Positions 18,178-27,389 of a stretch of DNA of 64,000 nt are shown piece by piece (the stretch's first letter is position 1; every line of letters starts with the position of its first letter). A program made the translations under genes and the position numbers. The notes under the pieces are model-generated. The model ran no database searches. It was given only the letters and a program-made list of their open reading frames with translations, and was not told the DNA's origin. This DNA is from Campylobacteraceae bacterium (GTDB taxonomy: Bacteria > Campylobacterota > Campylobacteria > Campylobacterales > Arcobacteraceae): positions 62,001 through 126,000 of the forward strand of contig JABSOM010000004.1 of the NCBI GenBank assembly GCA_013215945.1. The letters are read 5' to 3'.

Positions 18178-18574
18178 TCTTTATCCAGTTAATTATTAAT
18201 TCTTCATAACCATCAACAAAAGCATCAGTTCCTAATATATTTGGTTTAAATAAAAACCATAAATCATACTTTGTATTTTTGAAATATTTATTTTTGAGCA
18301 TTGCGTGTTGGCTTTTATCAAAAACTTTTAGTGAAAAATTATTAAGATTTATAAGTTCTTTTTTTAATACGCGAATACTTTCATTGATATCTATATTCTC
18401 ATCATCGCTTGCAAATATGCTTAATAAGTTTTTATTTAAAGGCAATATTAATTTACCCTCTATTTTTTCACTCTTGTGAACAAAGTTCAAGTTTCTTATC
18501 TCATAATTGTTTTCTTCTAGTAGTGAGATAAAAATTACAGAGATGAAAATGAATATAATAATTTTGATTTTCAA
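18167..18574 (-). CDS. small exported protein resembling an alpha/beta hydrolase with its core missing
   Basis: 135 residues with an N-terminal signal/anchor (about 3-19). Residues 25-47 (NYEIRNLNFVHKSEKIEGKL) look like the first strands of exported alpha/beta hydrolases. Immediately after comes LLSIFASDDENIDINES (about 51-67), resembling the late strand that carries the catalytic Asp in such enzymes, then LKVFDKSQHAML with a possible catalytic His and a final helix DGYEELIINWIKNEV. The central sheet with the GxSxG nucleophile is absent. It leads the RND operon. It is either an internally deleted, decayed hydrolase or a small protein built from that fold. Confidence 0.6.
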   Translation of the reverse strand: MKIKIIIFIFISVIFISLLEENNYEIRNLNFVHKSEKIEGKLILPLNKNLLSIFASDDENIDINESIRVLKKELINLNNFSLKVFDKSQHAMLKNKYFKNTKYDLWFLFKPNILGTDAFVDGYEELIINWIKNEV

Positions 18575-18653
18575 TTTTATCCTTTAATTAATGTTAATAC
18601 TTTTTTATGTGGGAAATATGTGTTTGATGATTGTATGAAAAAATAACGTTAAA

Positions 18654-18671
18654 TACTTTTCCAAAACTGCT
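18654..18671 (-). promoter_or_regulatory. copy 2 of shared efflux-locus motif (upstream of RND operon)
   Basis: Plus-strand ACTTTTCCAAAACTGCT at 18655-18671, about 80 bp before the first gene of the RND operon. Flanks also match copy 3: CGTTAAAT on the left and ATTAAA on the right. Probable regulatory site. Confidence 0.65.
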
Positions 18672-18744
18672 ATTAAAGTAATATAATAAAAGAAGTAAAT
18701 TAAAAATAGTACAGACCTGCACTATTTTTAAAGAATATTTTTGT

Positions 18745-19683
18745 TTAAAAAGTATAAGCAAGAGAGATAAGAAGAATATCCGTATTACTTTGAAAAAAAG
18801 CTATGTTTGAGTTTCGTGTGTTGCTAATATAGTCTGTATGGAATACTAGGTTTTTATAATTCAAAAAATTGCTTTTAGTATAATTAATTTTTAATGAAAA
18901 AACCTTTTCATCTCTTTCCTTATTAAAATAAGAATTTTTTTTATCATAGGTATAGACTTCATAGATATTTTCTAATGCTATTCTATGAGTATTTAAAAAA
19001 TTTATTTCCATTTCATATTTTAAACCTACTTTTTTATAATCATTACTATTGCCATCAAATATCCCATTTCCTAAAATAAAACCCATAGCACCAAAAGAGT
19101 TTTGATTAAATTGTAATAAGGTGGCCATTACATTTACTTCATTACTATAACCACTTTGTTTCTCACTTTTATTTACTTCATCATTTATGTTTATCTTTTT
19201 AAAATGATACGTTAAATCTAGAAAATTATATATTCCTTTTTTCCCTAAACTTAGTTCTATAAGCTTTGCATTCTTACTTTTTCTTTTAATATTCAGAGAA
19301 TAAGGATTGATATAAACATCTTCAAGCTTGTAATCAAGACTATAAAACATATTATTTTCAAAAGACTGTTTTATACCTAAACCCTTGCTTGTTATATAAA
19401 CTGCATTATCTTTAGTCCAAGAATAACCTATACTTTGTTCGTTAATATTTCCATTTAAATAAAAATCGCCATATTCTAAGTTGAGTAAGGGAAAAATGAT
19501 ATTTTCATCAATTTTTTTGGCTTTTTTATTTAAAGTACTTATTTTGTCATTGTCTTTCGTACTATAAAAATTATCGCGTATACTTACCTTGCCAAGACTA
19601 AGACCTAGGCTTCCACTTACTTCATTTTGAGCAAACAATATATTTGTACATAATACTAAAGCAAAGATACTTTTCTTAATCAT
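18745..19683 (-). CDS. outer-membrane beta-barrel protein, DUF2860-like
   Basis: 312 residues with a signal peptide (about 1-18, cleavage near LFAQ) and a C-terminal strand ending LISLAYTF, an outer-membrane barrel signature. Alternating strands fill the protein. The late segments THRIALENIYEVYTYDKKN, FNKERDEKVFSL and the final NTDILLISLAYTF resemble DUF2860 proteins of Vibrio and Shewanella; this is recall, not a search. It forms its own unit upstream of the RND operon and carries the same upstream motif, so co-regulation with the pump is likely. Function unknown. Confidence 0.72.
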   Translation of the reverse strand: MIKKSIFALVLCTNILFAQNEVSGSLGLSLGKVSIRDNFYSTKDNDKISTLNKKAKKIDENIIFPLLNLEYGDFYLNGNINEQSIGYSWTKDNAVYITSKGLGIKQSFENNMFYSLDYKLEDVYINPYSLNIKRKSKNAKLIELSLGKKGIYNFLDLTYHFKKININDEVNKSEKQSGYSNEVNVMATLLQFNQNSFGAMGFILGNGIFDGNSNDYKKVGLKYEMEINFLNTHRIALENIYEVYTYDKKNSYFNKERDEKVFSLKINYTKSNFLNYKNLVFHTDYISNTRNSNIAFFQSNTDILLISLAYTF

Positions 19684-19768
19684 TATTAATCCTTTTGTAA
19701 TATATTAAGCAAACAAAAACATGCCTGCTGGATATTGAAAATAAGTCTATAATAAAATACGTTTAAAT

Positions 19769-19785
19769 ACTTTTCCAAAATTGCT
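19769..19785 (-). promoter_or_regulatory. copy 3 of shared efflux-locus motif (upstream of DUF2860-like gene)
   Basis: Plus-strand ACTTTTCCAAAATTGCT, about 85 bp before the start of the outer-membrane gene. It is flanked by inverted TTTAAATA-like arms (GTTTAAAT and ATTTAAA), and the full 30-bp context is close to copy 2. Confidence 0.65.
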
Positions 19786-19936
19786 ATTTAAATGAATTAT
19801 ATTAGCGATGTAATTTATTCATATAAAAAGTTTGTTTAATAAGATTCTTTATTCTGTGAGCTTAGATGCAGTGATTTAGAATACGGGATGGTGTAGTATG
19901 AGTTTGCTAGGGAATAAACAGATTTTATTTTTGGCA

Positions 19937-19972
19937 AAAAAAAAGCTTACAAGTTAACTTGTAAGCTTTTTT
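19937..19972. terminator. rho-independent terminator after rpsO
   Basis: Long perfect inverted repeat: A-run, AGCTTACAAGTT / AACTTGTAAGCT, T-run, centred on GTTAAC at 19953-19958. It lies just downstream of rpsO on the minus strand. Confidence 0.85.
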
Positions 19973-19987
19973 ATAAACTAAATAAAA

Positions 19988-20260
19988 TTATTTAGCTCTG
20001 ATTCCTAAATCAGCAACCAGTGCTAAGAATTTAGTATAATCAGTTTTTCTTAAATACTTAAGAAGTCTTTTTCTTTTTCCAACCATTTTTAATAGACCTA
20101 ATCTTGAAGAGTGATCTTTTTTATTGATTTTTAAATGTTCAGTTAATACTGCAACTTGTTTAGTTAAAACTGCAATTTGTACTTCACTTGAACCTGTATC
20201 TTTTTCATTTCTTTGATGCTTAACAATTATACTTGTTTTTACGTCCTTATCTAAAGCCAT
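19988..20260 (-). CDS. rpsO: 30S ribosomal protein S15
   Basis: Small-subunit protein that binds 16S rRNA early in assembly. 90 residues, the usual size. Signatures include the N-terminal [17 protein letters not shown] region, the [23 protein letters not shown] core and the C-terminal LGIRAK. It starts at ATG 20260 after AGGAGG (RBS). Monocistronic, with its own terminator. Confidence 0.97.
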   Translation of the reverse strand: MALDKDVKTSIIVKHQRNEKDTGSSEVQIAVLTKQVAVLTEHLKINKKDHSSRLGLLKMVGKRKRLLKYLRKTDYTKFLALVADLGIRAK

Positions 20261-20287
20261 AATGACCTCCTAATAGGTATATAATCT

Positions 20288-20302
20288 CACTAAATTTTAG
20301 TG
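20288..20302. other. short palindrome in the rpsO leader
   Basis: CACTAAA-T-TTTAGTG, a perfect 7-bp stem with a single-base centre, in the presumed 5' leader of rpsO, 28 bp before its ATG. It could be a leader hairpin; rpsO is autoregulated through leader structure in other bacteria, but this link is inference. Confidence 0.35.
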
Positions 20303-20342
20303 GAGCGATATTATATCTAAGACAACTTAAATTCTGTTTAAA

Positions 20343-21323
20343 TCATCCTCCCGTTTCGTAAAAAGCTCTTGATGAAACTTCATTGTCATTTCCATCATTC
20401 CAATTGTTTTTTTCTGGTTTATTTGCAAGAACATCTTTTAAAATAGCAGCCGCTTTTTTAATATCTTTGTTTTGAATCGCTTCTTTGATACTTTGAGATT
20501 GTTCAAAAAACAAACAAGGAATTAATACACCACTTGCAGTTAAGCGTATTCTATTACAAGAGTCACAGAAATCACTTTTATGTGGTTCAATAATCCCAAA
20601 GACATAACCATCATCCAAGGCATATCCTTGAGAAGGAGAAGGTCCAGTTCGTGGAACCAGCGTAAAAGAGTATTTTTTCGCAATTATGTCTTGTATTGTT
20701 TGTGAATTTAAACCTTTTGCACCTGTATGGGCATGTTTATTTTCCATAAATTCAATAAAACGAACCTCAAAACCATTTTCTTTACAAAAATCTAAAATAT
20801 CTATGAGTTCTGTTTCATTGTAGCCCCTCATAGGAACACAATTTATTTTAATCTTAAACCCCAAGTCTTTTGCTTTTTGTATTCCTGCTAATACTGTTTT
20901 TAATACATCTTTTTGTGCTATTTTAGCCGCAACATCTGGTTTTAAAGAGTCAAGTGAAATATTGATTCTTTTTAATCCAGCATCTTTTAAGGCTTGTGCC
21001 GCACGTGGTAATAAAAAACCATTGGTAGTTAAAGCCAAATCAATACTGGGATCATAATCATAAATCATTTTTAAAAAAGTATCTAAACCCGTTCTTAAAA
21101 GAGGTTCTCCTCCCGTAATCCGAACTTTTTTTATTCCTTCATCAATTCCGACTTTAATAAACTCAAATAATTCTTCATAGGAAAGTAAGTTTTCTTTAGG
21201 AACCCATGAAAATGGTTTTTCGGGCATACAGTATTGACATCTAAAATTACAGCGCTCTGTAACTGAAACTCTTAAATAATCTACTTTTCTACCATGTCCA
21301 TCTATTAACATCATATTCTCCAT
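20343..21323 (-). CDS. moaA: GTP 3',8-cyclase (molybdenum cofactor biosynthesis protein A)
   Basis: Radical-SAM enzyme converting GTP to the precursor of cyclic pyranopterin monophosphate for molybdenum cofactor, required by NapA encoded nearby. 326 residues. N-terminal radical-SAM cluster CNFRCQYC at about 25-32, GGEPLLR at about 71-77, second cluster [18 protein letters not shown] at about 250-267, and the C-terminal Gly-Gly (YETGG). The ATG at 21323 is used; an in-frame ATG three codons later (21314) is also possible. It is transcribed away from the divergent cobA gene. Confidence 0.95.
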   Translation of the reverse strand: MENMMLIDGHGRKVDYLRVSVTERCNFRCQYCMPEKPFSWVPKENLLSYEELFEFIKVGIDEGIKKVRITGGEPLLRTGLDTFLKMIYDYDPSIDLALTTNGFLLPRAAQALKDAGLKRINISLDSLKPDVAAKIAQKDVLKTVLAGIQKAKDLGFKIKINCVPMRGYNETELIDILDFCKENGFEVRFIEFMENKHAHTGAKGLNSQTIQDIIAKKYSFTLVPRTGPSPSQGYALDDGYVFGIIEPHKSDFCDSCNRIRLTASGVLIPCLFFEQSQSIKEAIQNKDIKKAAAILKDVLANKPEKNNWNDGNDNEVSSRAFYETGG

Positions 21324-21563
21324 ATTCTTTGTATCTTAAGCATATTATAAATTTGCTTAATTAATTTTTATTTTGGTCAATAATTTTTGACTTAATTCTT
21401 TATTTACTATATTTGTTTCATTATAACCATTAAGATTTTTTTATATCTTGATTAAGAGCAATGTTTATTTTTACCCAATAACTTTTTTGTTTACTTTTTA
21501 AACATTTTAGCAAAAACTATGTATAAAAAATAGGCTATAATACAAAAAAACATAGGATGTACA

Positions 21564-22289
21564 ATGGTATATTTAACAGGAGCAGGTCCTGGGGATATTG
21601 ATTTATTAACAGTTAAAGCTTTAAAAATAGTAAAAAAAGCGGATATTATTATTTATGACAGATTGGTAAATATTGAACTATTAGAATATGCAAAAAAAGA
21701 TGTAGTATTAGTATATGTTGGAAAAGAAAAAGACAATCATAAAGTTCCTCAAGATGAAATCAATGAAATCATCTATCAAGCGTCTTTAAAATATGAACAT
21801 GTTGTAAGATTAAAAGGTGGAGATCCTTTTGTATTTGGAAGAGGGGCGGAAGAAGCCTTGTATTTAGTACAAAGAAATCAAAAATTTGAAATAATACCAG
21901 GTATTACCTCAGCTATTTCAGTTCCAGCTTATGCAGGAATTCCGGTAACACATAGAGGAATCACCCCTTCGTTTAGAGTAGTAACAGGGCATACTAAAAG
22001 TTCAAATGATGTTGCCAATATTAATTGGTCTTCTTTTGTTGAAAATGAAACCATTGTTTTTTTAATGGGTTTACACAATATTCAACTTATTGTAAATAAA
22101 TTGCTTGACATAGGAAAACCACCTTCTTATCCCTGTGCTATTATTACAGATGGAACAACTTCTAAACAGCAAGTTTTAGTAGGCACGCTGGAAACAATTG
22201 TACAGCTGTCAAAAAAAGCAAAAAGTCCTTCTATTATAATAGTAGGAGAAGTAGTTAATTTAAGAAAAGAACTTAATTGGTTTAAATAA
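21564..22289 (+). CDS. cobA: uroporphyrinogen-III C-methyltransferase
   Basis: SAM-dependent methylation of uroporphyrinogen III at C2 and C7 to give precorrin-2, towards siroheme, heme d1 or cobalamin. 241 residues, stand-alone SUMT size. VYLTGAGPGDIDLLTVKAL (2-20) is the classic N-terminal signature, followed by IIYDRLVN, VRLKGGDPFVFGRGAEE (about 83-99), PGITSAISVPAYAGIPVTHRG and VTGH. With the precorrin-2 dehydrogenase-like gene at 22913 it can form most of a siroheme pathway. Convergent with the Crp-like gene, with a 6-bp gap. Confidence 0.94.
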   Translation: MVYLTGAGPGDIDLLTVKALKIVKKADIIIYDRLVNIELLEYAKKDVVLVYVGKEKDNHKVPQDEINEIIYQASLKYEHVVRLKGGDPFVFGRGAEEALYLVQRNQKFEIIPGITSAISVPAYAGIPVTHRGITPSFRVVTGHTKSSNDVANINWSSFVENETIVFLMGLHNIQLIVNKLLDIGKPPSYPCAIITDGTTSKQQVLVGTLETIVQLSKKAKSPSIIIVGEVVNLRKELNWFK

Positions 22290-22295
22290 ACCTAT

Positions 22296-22922
22296 TTACA
22301 TATAATAGGTTTTTAAGATCTCAATATTCATTGTTTTTTTACTAATATTAATTAAATTGCTGTCTTTAAATACTTTTAAGGTACGAGATAAGGTTTCTGG
22401 TGTCATATTCAACGTTTGAGCAATCAATACGTTTTTTGTTGTAAAAAAATCTTGTTTATTATCTACTATATACTTAGCAACTTTTTGTTTTGTATCTAAA
22501 ATTAAGTTCATAAAAATAATATTCTGCAAGTTCTTAATTTTAGTTATTAAAGAAGATTGAATTCTCATAACAATGTCCACATTAGATAACATTATTTTTT
22601 TAAATGCTTCAAAATCAATTTTTAAAACATCTGCTTGTGTCATTGCTTCAGTAGTAGCAGGAAAAGTCATATTCTCAAAGTTTGCAAATTCACCTATCAT
22701 TTGATCTTCATGAAAATATTTAAGAACCAACTCTTTATCACTAGAAGTTACTTTATATAATTTAATAGTTCCTTTAAGAACTATATGCAAATACTTAGGT
22801 TCATCTCCTTCATAAAAAAGAATATTTCCTTTGTTTAATTTCTCAATACGTGAAATGTTTTCTATGGATTTGATAGTCTCTTTGCTTAAACCTTCAAATA
22901 AAAAAATATTTTTTAATTCCAT
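22296..22922 (-). CDS. Crp/Fnr-family regulator without cysteines
   Basis: 208 residues: cyclic-nucleotide-binding-like barrel at about 6-115 (EGDEPKYLHIVLKGTIKLYKV, MIGEFANFENMTFPATTEA) and a winged-helix domain with recognition region MTPETLSRTLKVFKDSNLI at about 173-191. There is not one cysteine in the protein, so it cannot carry the FNR [4Fe-4S] cluster; it resembles the NssR/Dnr type that senses NO or heme-bound ligands. It overlaps the siroheme gene by 10 bp and lies 2 kb from the nap operon, whose promoter carries a perfect FNR-type palindrome. Confidence 0.85.
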   Translation of the reverse strand: MELKNIFLFEGLSKETIKSIENISRIEKLNKGNILFYEGDEPKYLHIVLKGTIKLYKVTSSDKELVLKYFHEDQMIGEFANFENMTFPATTEAMTQADVLKIDFEAFKKIMLSNVDIVMRIQSSLITKIKNLQNIIFMNLILDTKQKVAKYIVDNKQDFFTTKNVLIAQTLNMTPETLSRTLKVFKDSNLINISKKTMNIEILKTYYM

Positions 22923-23476
22923 GATTTTAAATACTCCTTAACTTTTTCTTCAAAATAATTCATTCTTTCTTTTCCTTTTGGCATCGAAGTTCTTAAGTTT
23001 TTCATTTCTTTTAAGAACTCTGTTATATTTGAAGGGATTTTATTTCTTATATATACTTTTAGAGCTTTTGCTAAAGCAGGAGAGCTACCTGAAGTAGAAA
23101 TTGCGATAACTAAGTCCTCTTTTTTAACATAAGAGGGGAAAATAAAATCACAATACTTTGCAAAATCTACACAATTACATAAACAAGAAGTATTACGTGT
23201 TTCTTCATAAATACTTTTTTGAACATCAAAATCATCAACTGCTACAATTATGATGTCATAGTTTTTATAATCCCCTACTTCATATTTGTTTTTTTTATAA
23301 GGCAAATCATATTCTTTAATTTTATTCTTCATATCATCATTTAATAATGGAGATATAATATCAATATCTTTTGTAAAATCAAGAAGTTTTTCCAGCTTTT
23401 CATAAGCAATATACCCACCGCCTATTAACAAAATATTTTTATTGTCTAAAGAATAAAACATAGGAAAATAAGACAT
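22913..23476 (-). CDS. precorrin-2 dehydrogenase / sirohydrochlorin ferrochelatase-like protein
   Basis: 187 residues, like the N-terminal half of CysG or yeast Met8p. NAD-binding Rossmann NILLIGGGYIAYEKLEKLLDF at about 14-34, IIVAVDDF in the middle, LVIAISTSGSSPALAKALKVYIR at about 121-143. Catalyses precorrin-2 oxidation and perhaps iron insertion towards siroheme. Start at ATG 23476, one base from the stop of the TrpD2-like gene; the end overlaps the regulator start. The likely order of transcription is TrpD2-like, this gene, Crp-like. Confidence 0.88.
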   Translation of the reverse strand: MSYFPMFYSLDNKNILLIGGGYIAYEKLEKLLDFTKDIDIISPLLNDDMKNKIKEYDLPYKKNKYEVGDYKNYDIIIVAVDDFDVQKSIYEETRNTSCLCNCVDFAKYCDFIFPSYVKKEDLVIAISTSGSSPALAKALKVYIRNKIPSNITEFLKEMKNLRTSMPKGKERMNYFEEKVKEYLKSWN

Positions 23477-23477
23477 G

Positions 23478-24398
23478 TTATTTCTTTAAAAGCATATAGC
23501 CATCTTTAATAGAATCAACTCTATTTGTTGCATACAATAAAATAGCTGCATTTAAATAAGCCAAATTCATTAAGTCCTCACTTGGATTCTTTAATTCTTT
23601 TAACATATCATCAAGTGTAATCGCTTTATATTCCGTCTCATAGCTAATTCCAAAGTCTTCTAATAAAACTTTTTCTTCAACAATTTCCCCGTCTTTTTCC
23701 AACCAATACTTAAAGTTAGAGAATACTTCAGGATTACCTTCATTGCCTTTTAATACCAATAATTTTTCATAATTATCTTTAAACAACATATTGTATTTTC
23801 TTACATAAGGTTTATGAAAAGCAGAAGTAAGTGCATACTTTGAATTGGCTGGATTAAACAATTTTTCTACGGTATTAAAAACAGAACGCATAAAGAGTTT
23901 TTTTCGTAAAGGAGTAAGTGCTGATAACTCTTTAAAATAGTCTTTTCTATCAAAAAAATGAACATTGTCTTCTAAAGTGATTTTTTCTATTAGTTCTTTA
24001 ACCGTAATACCAATATTTGAAGGTTGGGGTTCATCTCCTGAAATAATTAAATCAAAACTTTTATATTCTTTGTTATTGACAAAGAAGTTTTTTAATATTT
24101 TTGAGTATAGAGGGAATAAATAGCTTTGTTTCTTTTTACCATCAAAAGAAAAACCTATTTCAATTGATTCTGGAATATTGTCTTTTTTGATATACGTATT
24201 ACATGCTTGCAAACATCCTTTTAATTCGTCATCACTTTCTAACTTTACTCGCAAACACATTAGAAAAGCAGCACTTTGCTCAGGCTCACATTTTTGGTCT
24301 AAGATCATCTTAATAGCTTCAAAACACTCTTCTTTTTCTAAATCTCTGTTGGATTTAGGTCCTGTTGCTACGGCTTTTAAATATTTAAAAAAACTCAT
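23478..24398 (-). CDS. glycosyltransferase family 3 / TrpD2-like (YbiB-type) protein
   Basis: 306 residues related to anthranilate phosphoribosyltransferase. The helical N-terminal domain has LKAVATGPKSNRDLEKEECFEA and QKCEPEQSAAFLMCLRVK. The catalytic domain departs from TrpD: the usual GTGGD diphosphate loop is replaced by SFDGKKKQSYLFP, as in TrpD2/YbiB proteins, some of which bind nucleic acids rather than anthranilate. So true TrpD activity is unlikely. It is divergent from napA, with the shared 190-bp spacer containing the FNR-type site, and heads the siroheme/Crp operon. Role in nitrate respiration is unproven. Confidence 0.78.
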   Translation of the reverse strand: MSFFKYLKAVATGPKSNRDLEKEECFEAIKMILDQKCEPEQSAAFLMCLRVKLESDDELKGCLQACNTYIKKDNIPESIEIGFSFDGKKKQSYLFPLYSKILKNFFVNNKEYKSFDLIISGDEPQPSNIGITVKELIEKITLEDNVHFFDRKDYFKELSALTPLRKKLFMRSVFNTVEKLFNPANSKYALTSAFHKPYVRKYNMLFKDNYEKLLVLKGNEGNPEVFSNFKYWLEKDGEIVEEKVLLEDFGISYETEYKAITLDDMLKELKNPSEDLMNLAYLNAAILLYATNRVDSIKDGYMLLKK

Positions 24399-24520
24399 CT
24401 TCTTCCCTCTTATATTTTAAATATTTTATCATAATTAAGATTTTTCTATTGATTAAAAAACAGACAATCGAGGAAAATAATGAAATAGGACAAAAATAGT
24501 CTTAATTGAATCTTAAGAAA

Positions 24521-24536
24521 ATTGATTACAATCAAT
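24521..24536. promoter_or_regulatory. perfect FNR/Crp-type palindrome upstream of napA
   Basis: ATTGATTACAATCAAT, a 16-bp perfect palindrome containing TTGAT-N4-ATCAA, 55 bp before the chosen napA ATG. It is the canonical half-site of FNR-family regulators and lies in the divergent spacer with the TrpD2-like gene. The Crp/Fnr-type protein at 22296-22922 is a nearby candidate. Confidence 0.8.
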
Positions 24537-24591
24537 ATTTATGTTACAATTTAGTGATAGAATTTTTAGTATAGAACCAAAAGGAGATAGT

Positions 24592-27387
24592 ATGGCATTA
24601 AACAGAAGAGACTTTTTAAAAAGCTCAGCAGCAGCATCAGCGGCAGCTGCTATTGGAATGAGTGTTCCTTTAGAGCTTCAAGCAAAAGCTAAAACGGCTG
24701 AAACTGGTTGGAGATGGGATAAAGCAGCATGTAGATTTTGTGGTACGGGTTGTGGAATTATGTTAGCAACCAAAGCAGGAAAAATTGTTGCAGTAAAAGG
24801 CGATCCAGCAGCTCCCGTTAATAGAGGGCTTAATTGTATTAAAGGATATTTTAATGCAAAAATCATGTATGGGGCAGATAGGTTAAAAAAACCACTTTTA
24901 AGAGTCAATAAAAAAGGTGAGTTTGATAAACAAGGAGATTTTGCAGAAGTATCGTGGGAACGAGCTTTTGATGAAATGGAAATACACGCTAAAAAAGCCT
25001 TAAAAGAAAATGGTCCTGAAGCTCTTGCGAACTTTGCATCGGGACAATATACTGTTATGGAAGGTTATGCGGCGCAAAAAATGATGAAAGCAGGCTTTAG
25101 ATCAAATGCTATTGATCCAAATGCCCGACATTGTATGGCTTCTGCTGTTGTTGGTTTTTATCAAACCTTTGGAATTGATGAACCTTCTGGATGTTATGAT
25201 GATATTGAAATCACGGATACTGTAGTTTCTTGGGGTTCTAATATGGCAGAAATGCACCCTATTTTATGGTCAAGAGTAACGGATAGAAAATTATCAAATC
25301 CTGATAAAGTAAAAATCATTAACCTAACTACCTATACACATAGAACATCTGATGTGGCAGATATGGAAATTATTTTTAAACCAAATTCTGATTTGGCTTT
25401 ATGGAATTATATTGCAAGAGAAATTGTATATAATCATCCAGAATCAATTGATTGGGACTTTGTTAAACAAAACATTGTATTTGCAGCAAGTCCTGTAAAT
25501 ATTGGTTATGGAATGAAAAATCCAGACAAAGAAAAATCTATGGACAAATACACAGATTTAGAAATAGAAATCATGAATAAAGAAGCTAAGAAAGTTATTT
25601 CTAAAGCTGAGGCACCTGCACTTGCACCTTATGGGTACAAAGAAGGCGATGTGATGGTTAATAAACCAGCTGGTCTTAAACACTGGGAAATTTCTTTTGA
25701 AGAATATAAAAAATTCTTAGCGCCTTATACAGCTGAATATACAACAGAAGTTTCAAAAGGGAATCCTGATGAGAGTGATGAAGAATTTATGCGAAAAATC
25801 AAAGAACTTGCTGCTTTATACATTGAAAAAGGAAGAAAGGTAGTTTCTTTTTGGACAATGGGAATGAATCAACATACACGTGGTACTTGGGTAAATACGC
25901 TTGCTTATAATGTTCACTTTTTATTAAATAAACAAGCAAAACCAGGTTCTGGAGCATTTTCATTAACAGGTCAACCAAGTGCTTGTGGAACTGCAAGAGA
26001 AGTTGGTACTTTTACACACAGATTACCTGCTGATATGATGGTTAAAAATCCAAAACACAGAGATATTTGTGAAAAAGCATGGAAAATTCCTTCAAAAACC
26101 TTAAATGGTATTGGAAATCAACATGTTATGAAAATAATGAGAGATATTGAAGATGGTTTTGTAAAATTTGCATGGATTTCAGTAACCAATATTTTCCATA
26201 CAACAGCATCTGCAAAACATTGGATTAAAGCAGCAAGAGAAATGGATGTATTTATTGTATGTTCAGATGGATATCCAGGAATTTCTGCAAAAGTATCTGA
26301 TTTAATTTTACCAACAGCTATGATTTATGAAAAATGGGGAGCTTATGGTAATGCGGAGAGAAGAACACAACATTGGAGACAACAAGTTCTACCAGTAGGG
26401 GATTCTATGTCTGATACTTGGCAGTGGGTTGAATTTGCAAAACGATTTACTGTAAAAGATTTATGGGGAGCTTCAACATTAAGAAATGGAAGTAAACTTG
26501 AAGATGTACGTTCTGAAGCTTATAAAATGGGCTATTCGGATGATACAACGATGTATGATATTTTATTTGCTAATAAAGCAGCCAAAGCGTTTAAACTGGA
26601 TTTAAATGATCCTATCCAAAAAGGTTATGACAATACTGATGGAGCAGGAGATAAAAGAAACGTTCTTGGTTCTGATGGAAAAGTATTTGACGGTTATGGT
26701 TTTTTTATTCAAAAATATTTATTTGAAGAATATGCTGACTTTGGACGAGGACATGGACATGATTTAGCTGATTTTGATACGTACCACAAAGTAAGAGGAT
26801 TAAAATGGCCAGTTGTTGATGGTAAAGAAACGCAGTGGAGATTTAATGCAAAATACGATCCATATGCTGCAAAAGCAAATCACGGTGATTTTGCATTTTA
26901 TGGAACATTGGCTAAAAAATTAGCTTATGGAGATTTAAAAGGTATTACTAACAAAGATAAAACAAGCTTAAAAAACAAAGCGAAAATCTTTGCTCGCCCT
27001 TATATGGATGCACCAGAAATGCCAGATGAAAGATATCCTTTATGGATGAGTACAGGTAGAGTTTTAGAACACTGGCATTCAGGAACAATGACTATGAGAG
27101 TTCCAGAATTATACCGAGCAGTTCCAGAAGCTTTATGTTATATGAATCCAGATGATGCAAAAAAACTAAACCTTACTCAAGGTGGTTTAGCGTGGATTGA
27201 ATCACGAAGAGGAAGAGTAAAAGCCAGAGTTGAAACAAGAGGAAGAAACAGACCTCCTAAAGGTTTGGTTTTTGTACCTTTCTTTGATGAAAAAGTATTT
27301 ATTAATAAAGTTTGTTTGGATGCTACTTGTCCACAATCAAAACAAACTGACTTTAAAAAATGTGCAGTTAAAGTATATAAAGCTTAA
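24592..27387 (+). CDS. napA: periplasmic nitrate reductase catalytic subunit
   Basis: Reduces nitrate to nitrite in the periplasm. The Mo-bis-MGD/[4Fe-4S] protein is 931 residues from ATG 24592, which follows AAGGAG (24580-24585). An in-frame ATG at 24541 would add 17 residues and place the Tat signal internally, so it is rejected. Tat signal NRRDFLKSS then Ala-rich core and cleavage near LQAKA. Cluster ligands are in [12 protein letters not shown] and NRGLNCIKG; the Mo-ligand cysteine is in [10 protein letters not shown]; molybdopterin-binding blocks continue to the C terminus ([14 protein letters not shown]-type end). First gene of the nap operon. Confidence 0.97.
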   Translation: MALNRRDFLKSSAAASAAAAIGMSVPLELQAKAKTAETGWRWDKAACRFCGTGCGIMLATKAGKIVAVKGDPAAPVNRGLNCIKGYFNAKIMYGADRLKKPLLRVNKKGEFDKQGDFAEVSWERAFDEMEIHAKKALKENGPEALANFASGQYTVMEGYAAQKMMKAGFRSNAIDPNARHCMASAVVGFYQTFGIDEPSGCYDDIEITDTVVSWGSNMAEMHPILWSRVTDRKLSNPDKVKIINLTTYTHRTSDVADMEIIFKPNSDLALWNYIAREIVYNHPESIDWDFVKQNIVFAASPVNIGYGMKNPDKEKSMDKYTDLEIEIMNKEAKKVISKAEAPALAPYGYKEGDVMVNKPAGLKHWEISFEEYKKFLAPYTAEYTTEVSKGNPDESDEEFMRKIKELAALYIEKGRKVVSFWTMGMNQHTRGTWVNTLAYNVHFLLNKQAKPGSGAFSLTGQPSACGTAREVGTFTHRLPADMMVKNPKHRDICEKAWKIPSKTLNGIGNQHVMKIMRDIEDGFVKFAWISVTNIFHTTASAKHWIKAAREMDVFIVCSDGYPGISAKVSDLILPTAMIYEKWGAYGNAERRTQHWRQQVLPVGDSMSDTWQWVEFAKRFTVKDLWGASTLRNGSKLEDVRSEAYKMGYSDDTTMYDILFANKAAKAFKLDLNDPIQKGYDNTDGAGDKRNVLGSDGKVFDGYGFFIQKYLFEEYADFGRGHGHDLADFDTYHKVRGLKWPVVDGKETQWRFNAKYDPYAAKANHGDFAFYGTLAKKLAYGDLKGITNKDKTSLKNKAKIFARPYMDAPEMPDERYPLWMSTGRVLEHWHSGTMTMRVPELYRAVPEALCYMNPDDAKKLNLTQGGLAWIESRRGRVKARVETRGRNRPPKGLVFVPFFDEKVFINKVCLDATCPQSKQTDFKKCAVKVYKA

Positions 27388-27389
27388 AA

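Larger units (their letters stand above)
19684..19987. other. intergenic region between rpsO and the DUF2860-like gene
   Basis: A 304-bp stretch without a gene. The right part holds the rpsO terminator (19937-19972) and the left part the third copy of the shared motif (19769-19785). Nothing is recognised in 19801-19935, although it is less AT-skewed than neighbouring spacers; no tRNA-like cloverleaf was found by eye. Confidence 0.5.

Noticed and set aside
19801-19935. Possible tRNA or small RNA before rpsO
   Set aside because: No cloverleaf arms, T-loop GTTC or terminator of its own could be found.
21395-21420. GTCAA-TAATTT-TTGAC inverted repeat upstream of cobA
   Set aside because: Spacing of 6 rather than the 4 expected for FNR/Crp sites; likely chance in AT-rich DNA.
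24541-24591. Earlier ATG for napA
   Set aside because: No good ribosome-binding site, and it would bury the Tat signal. The ATG at 24592 follows AAGGAG.
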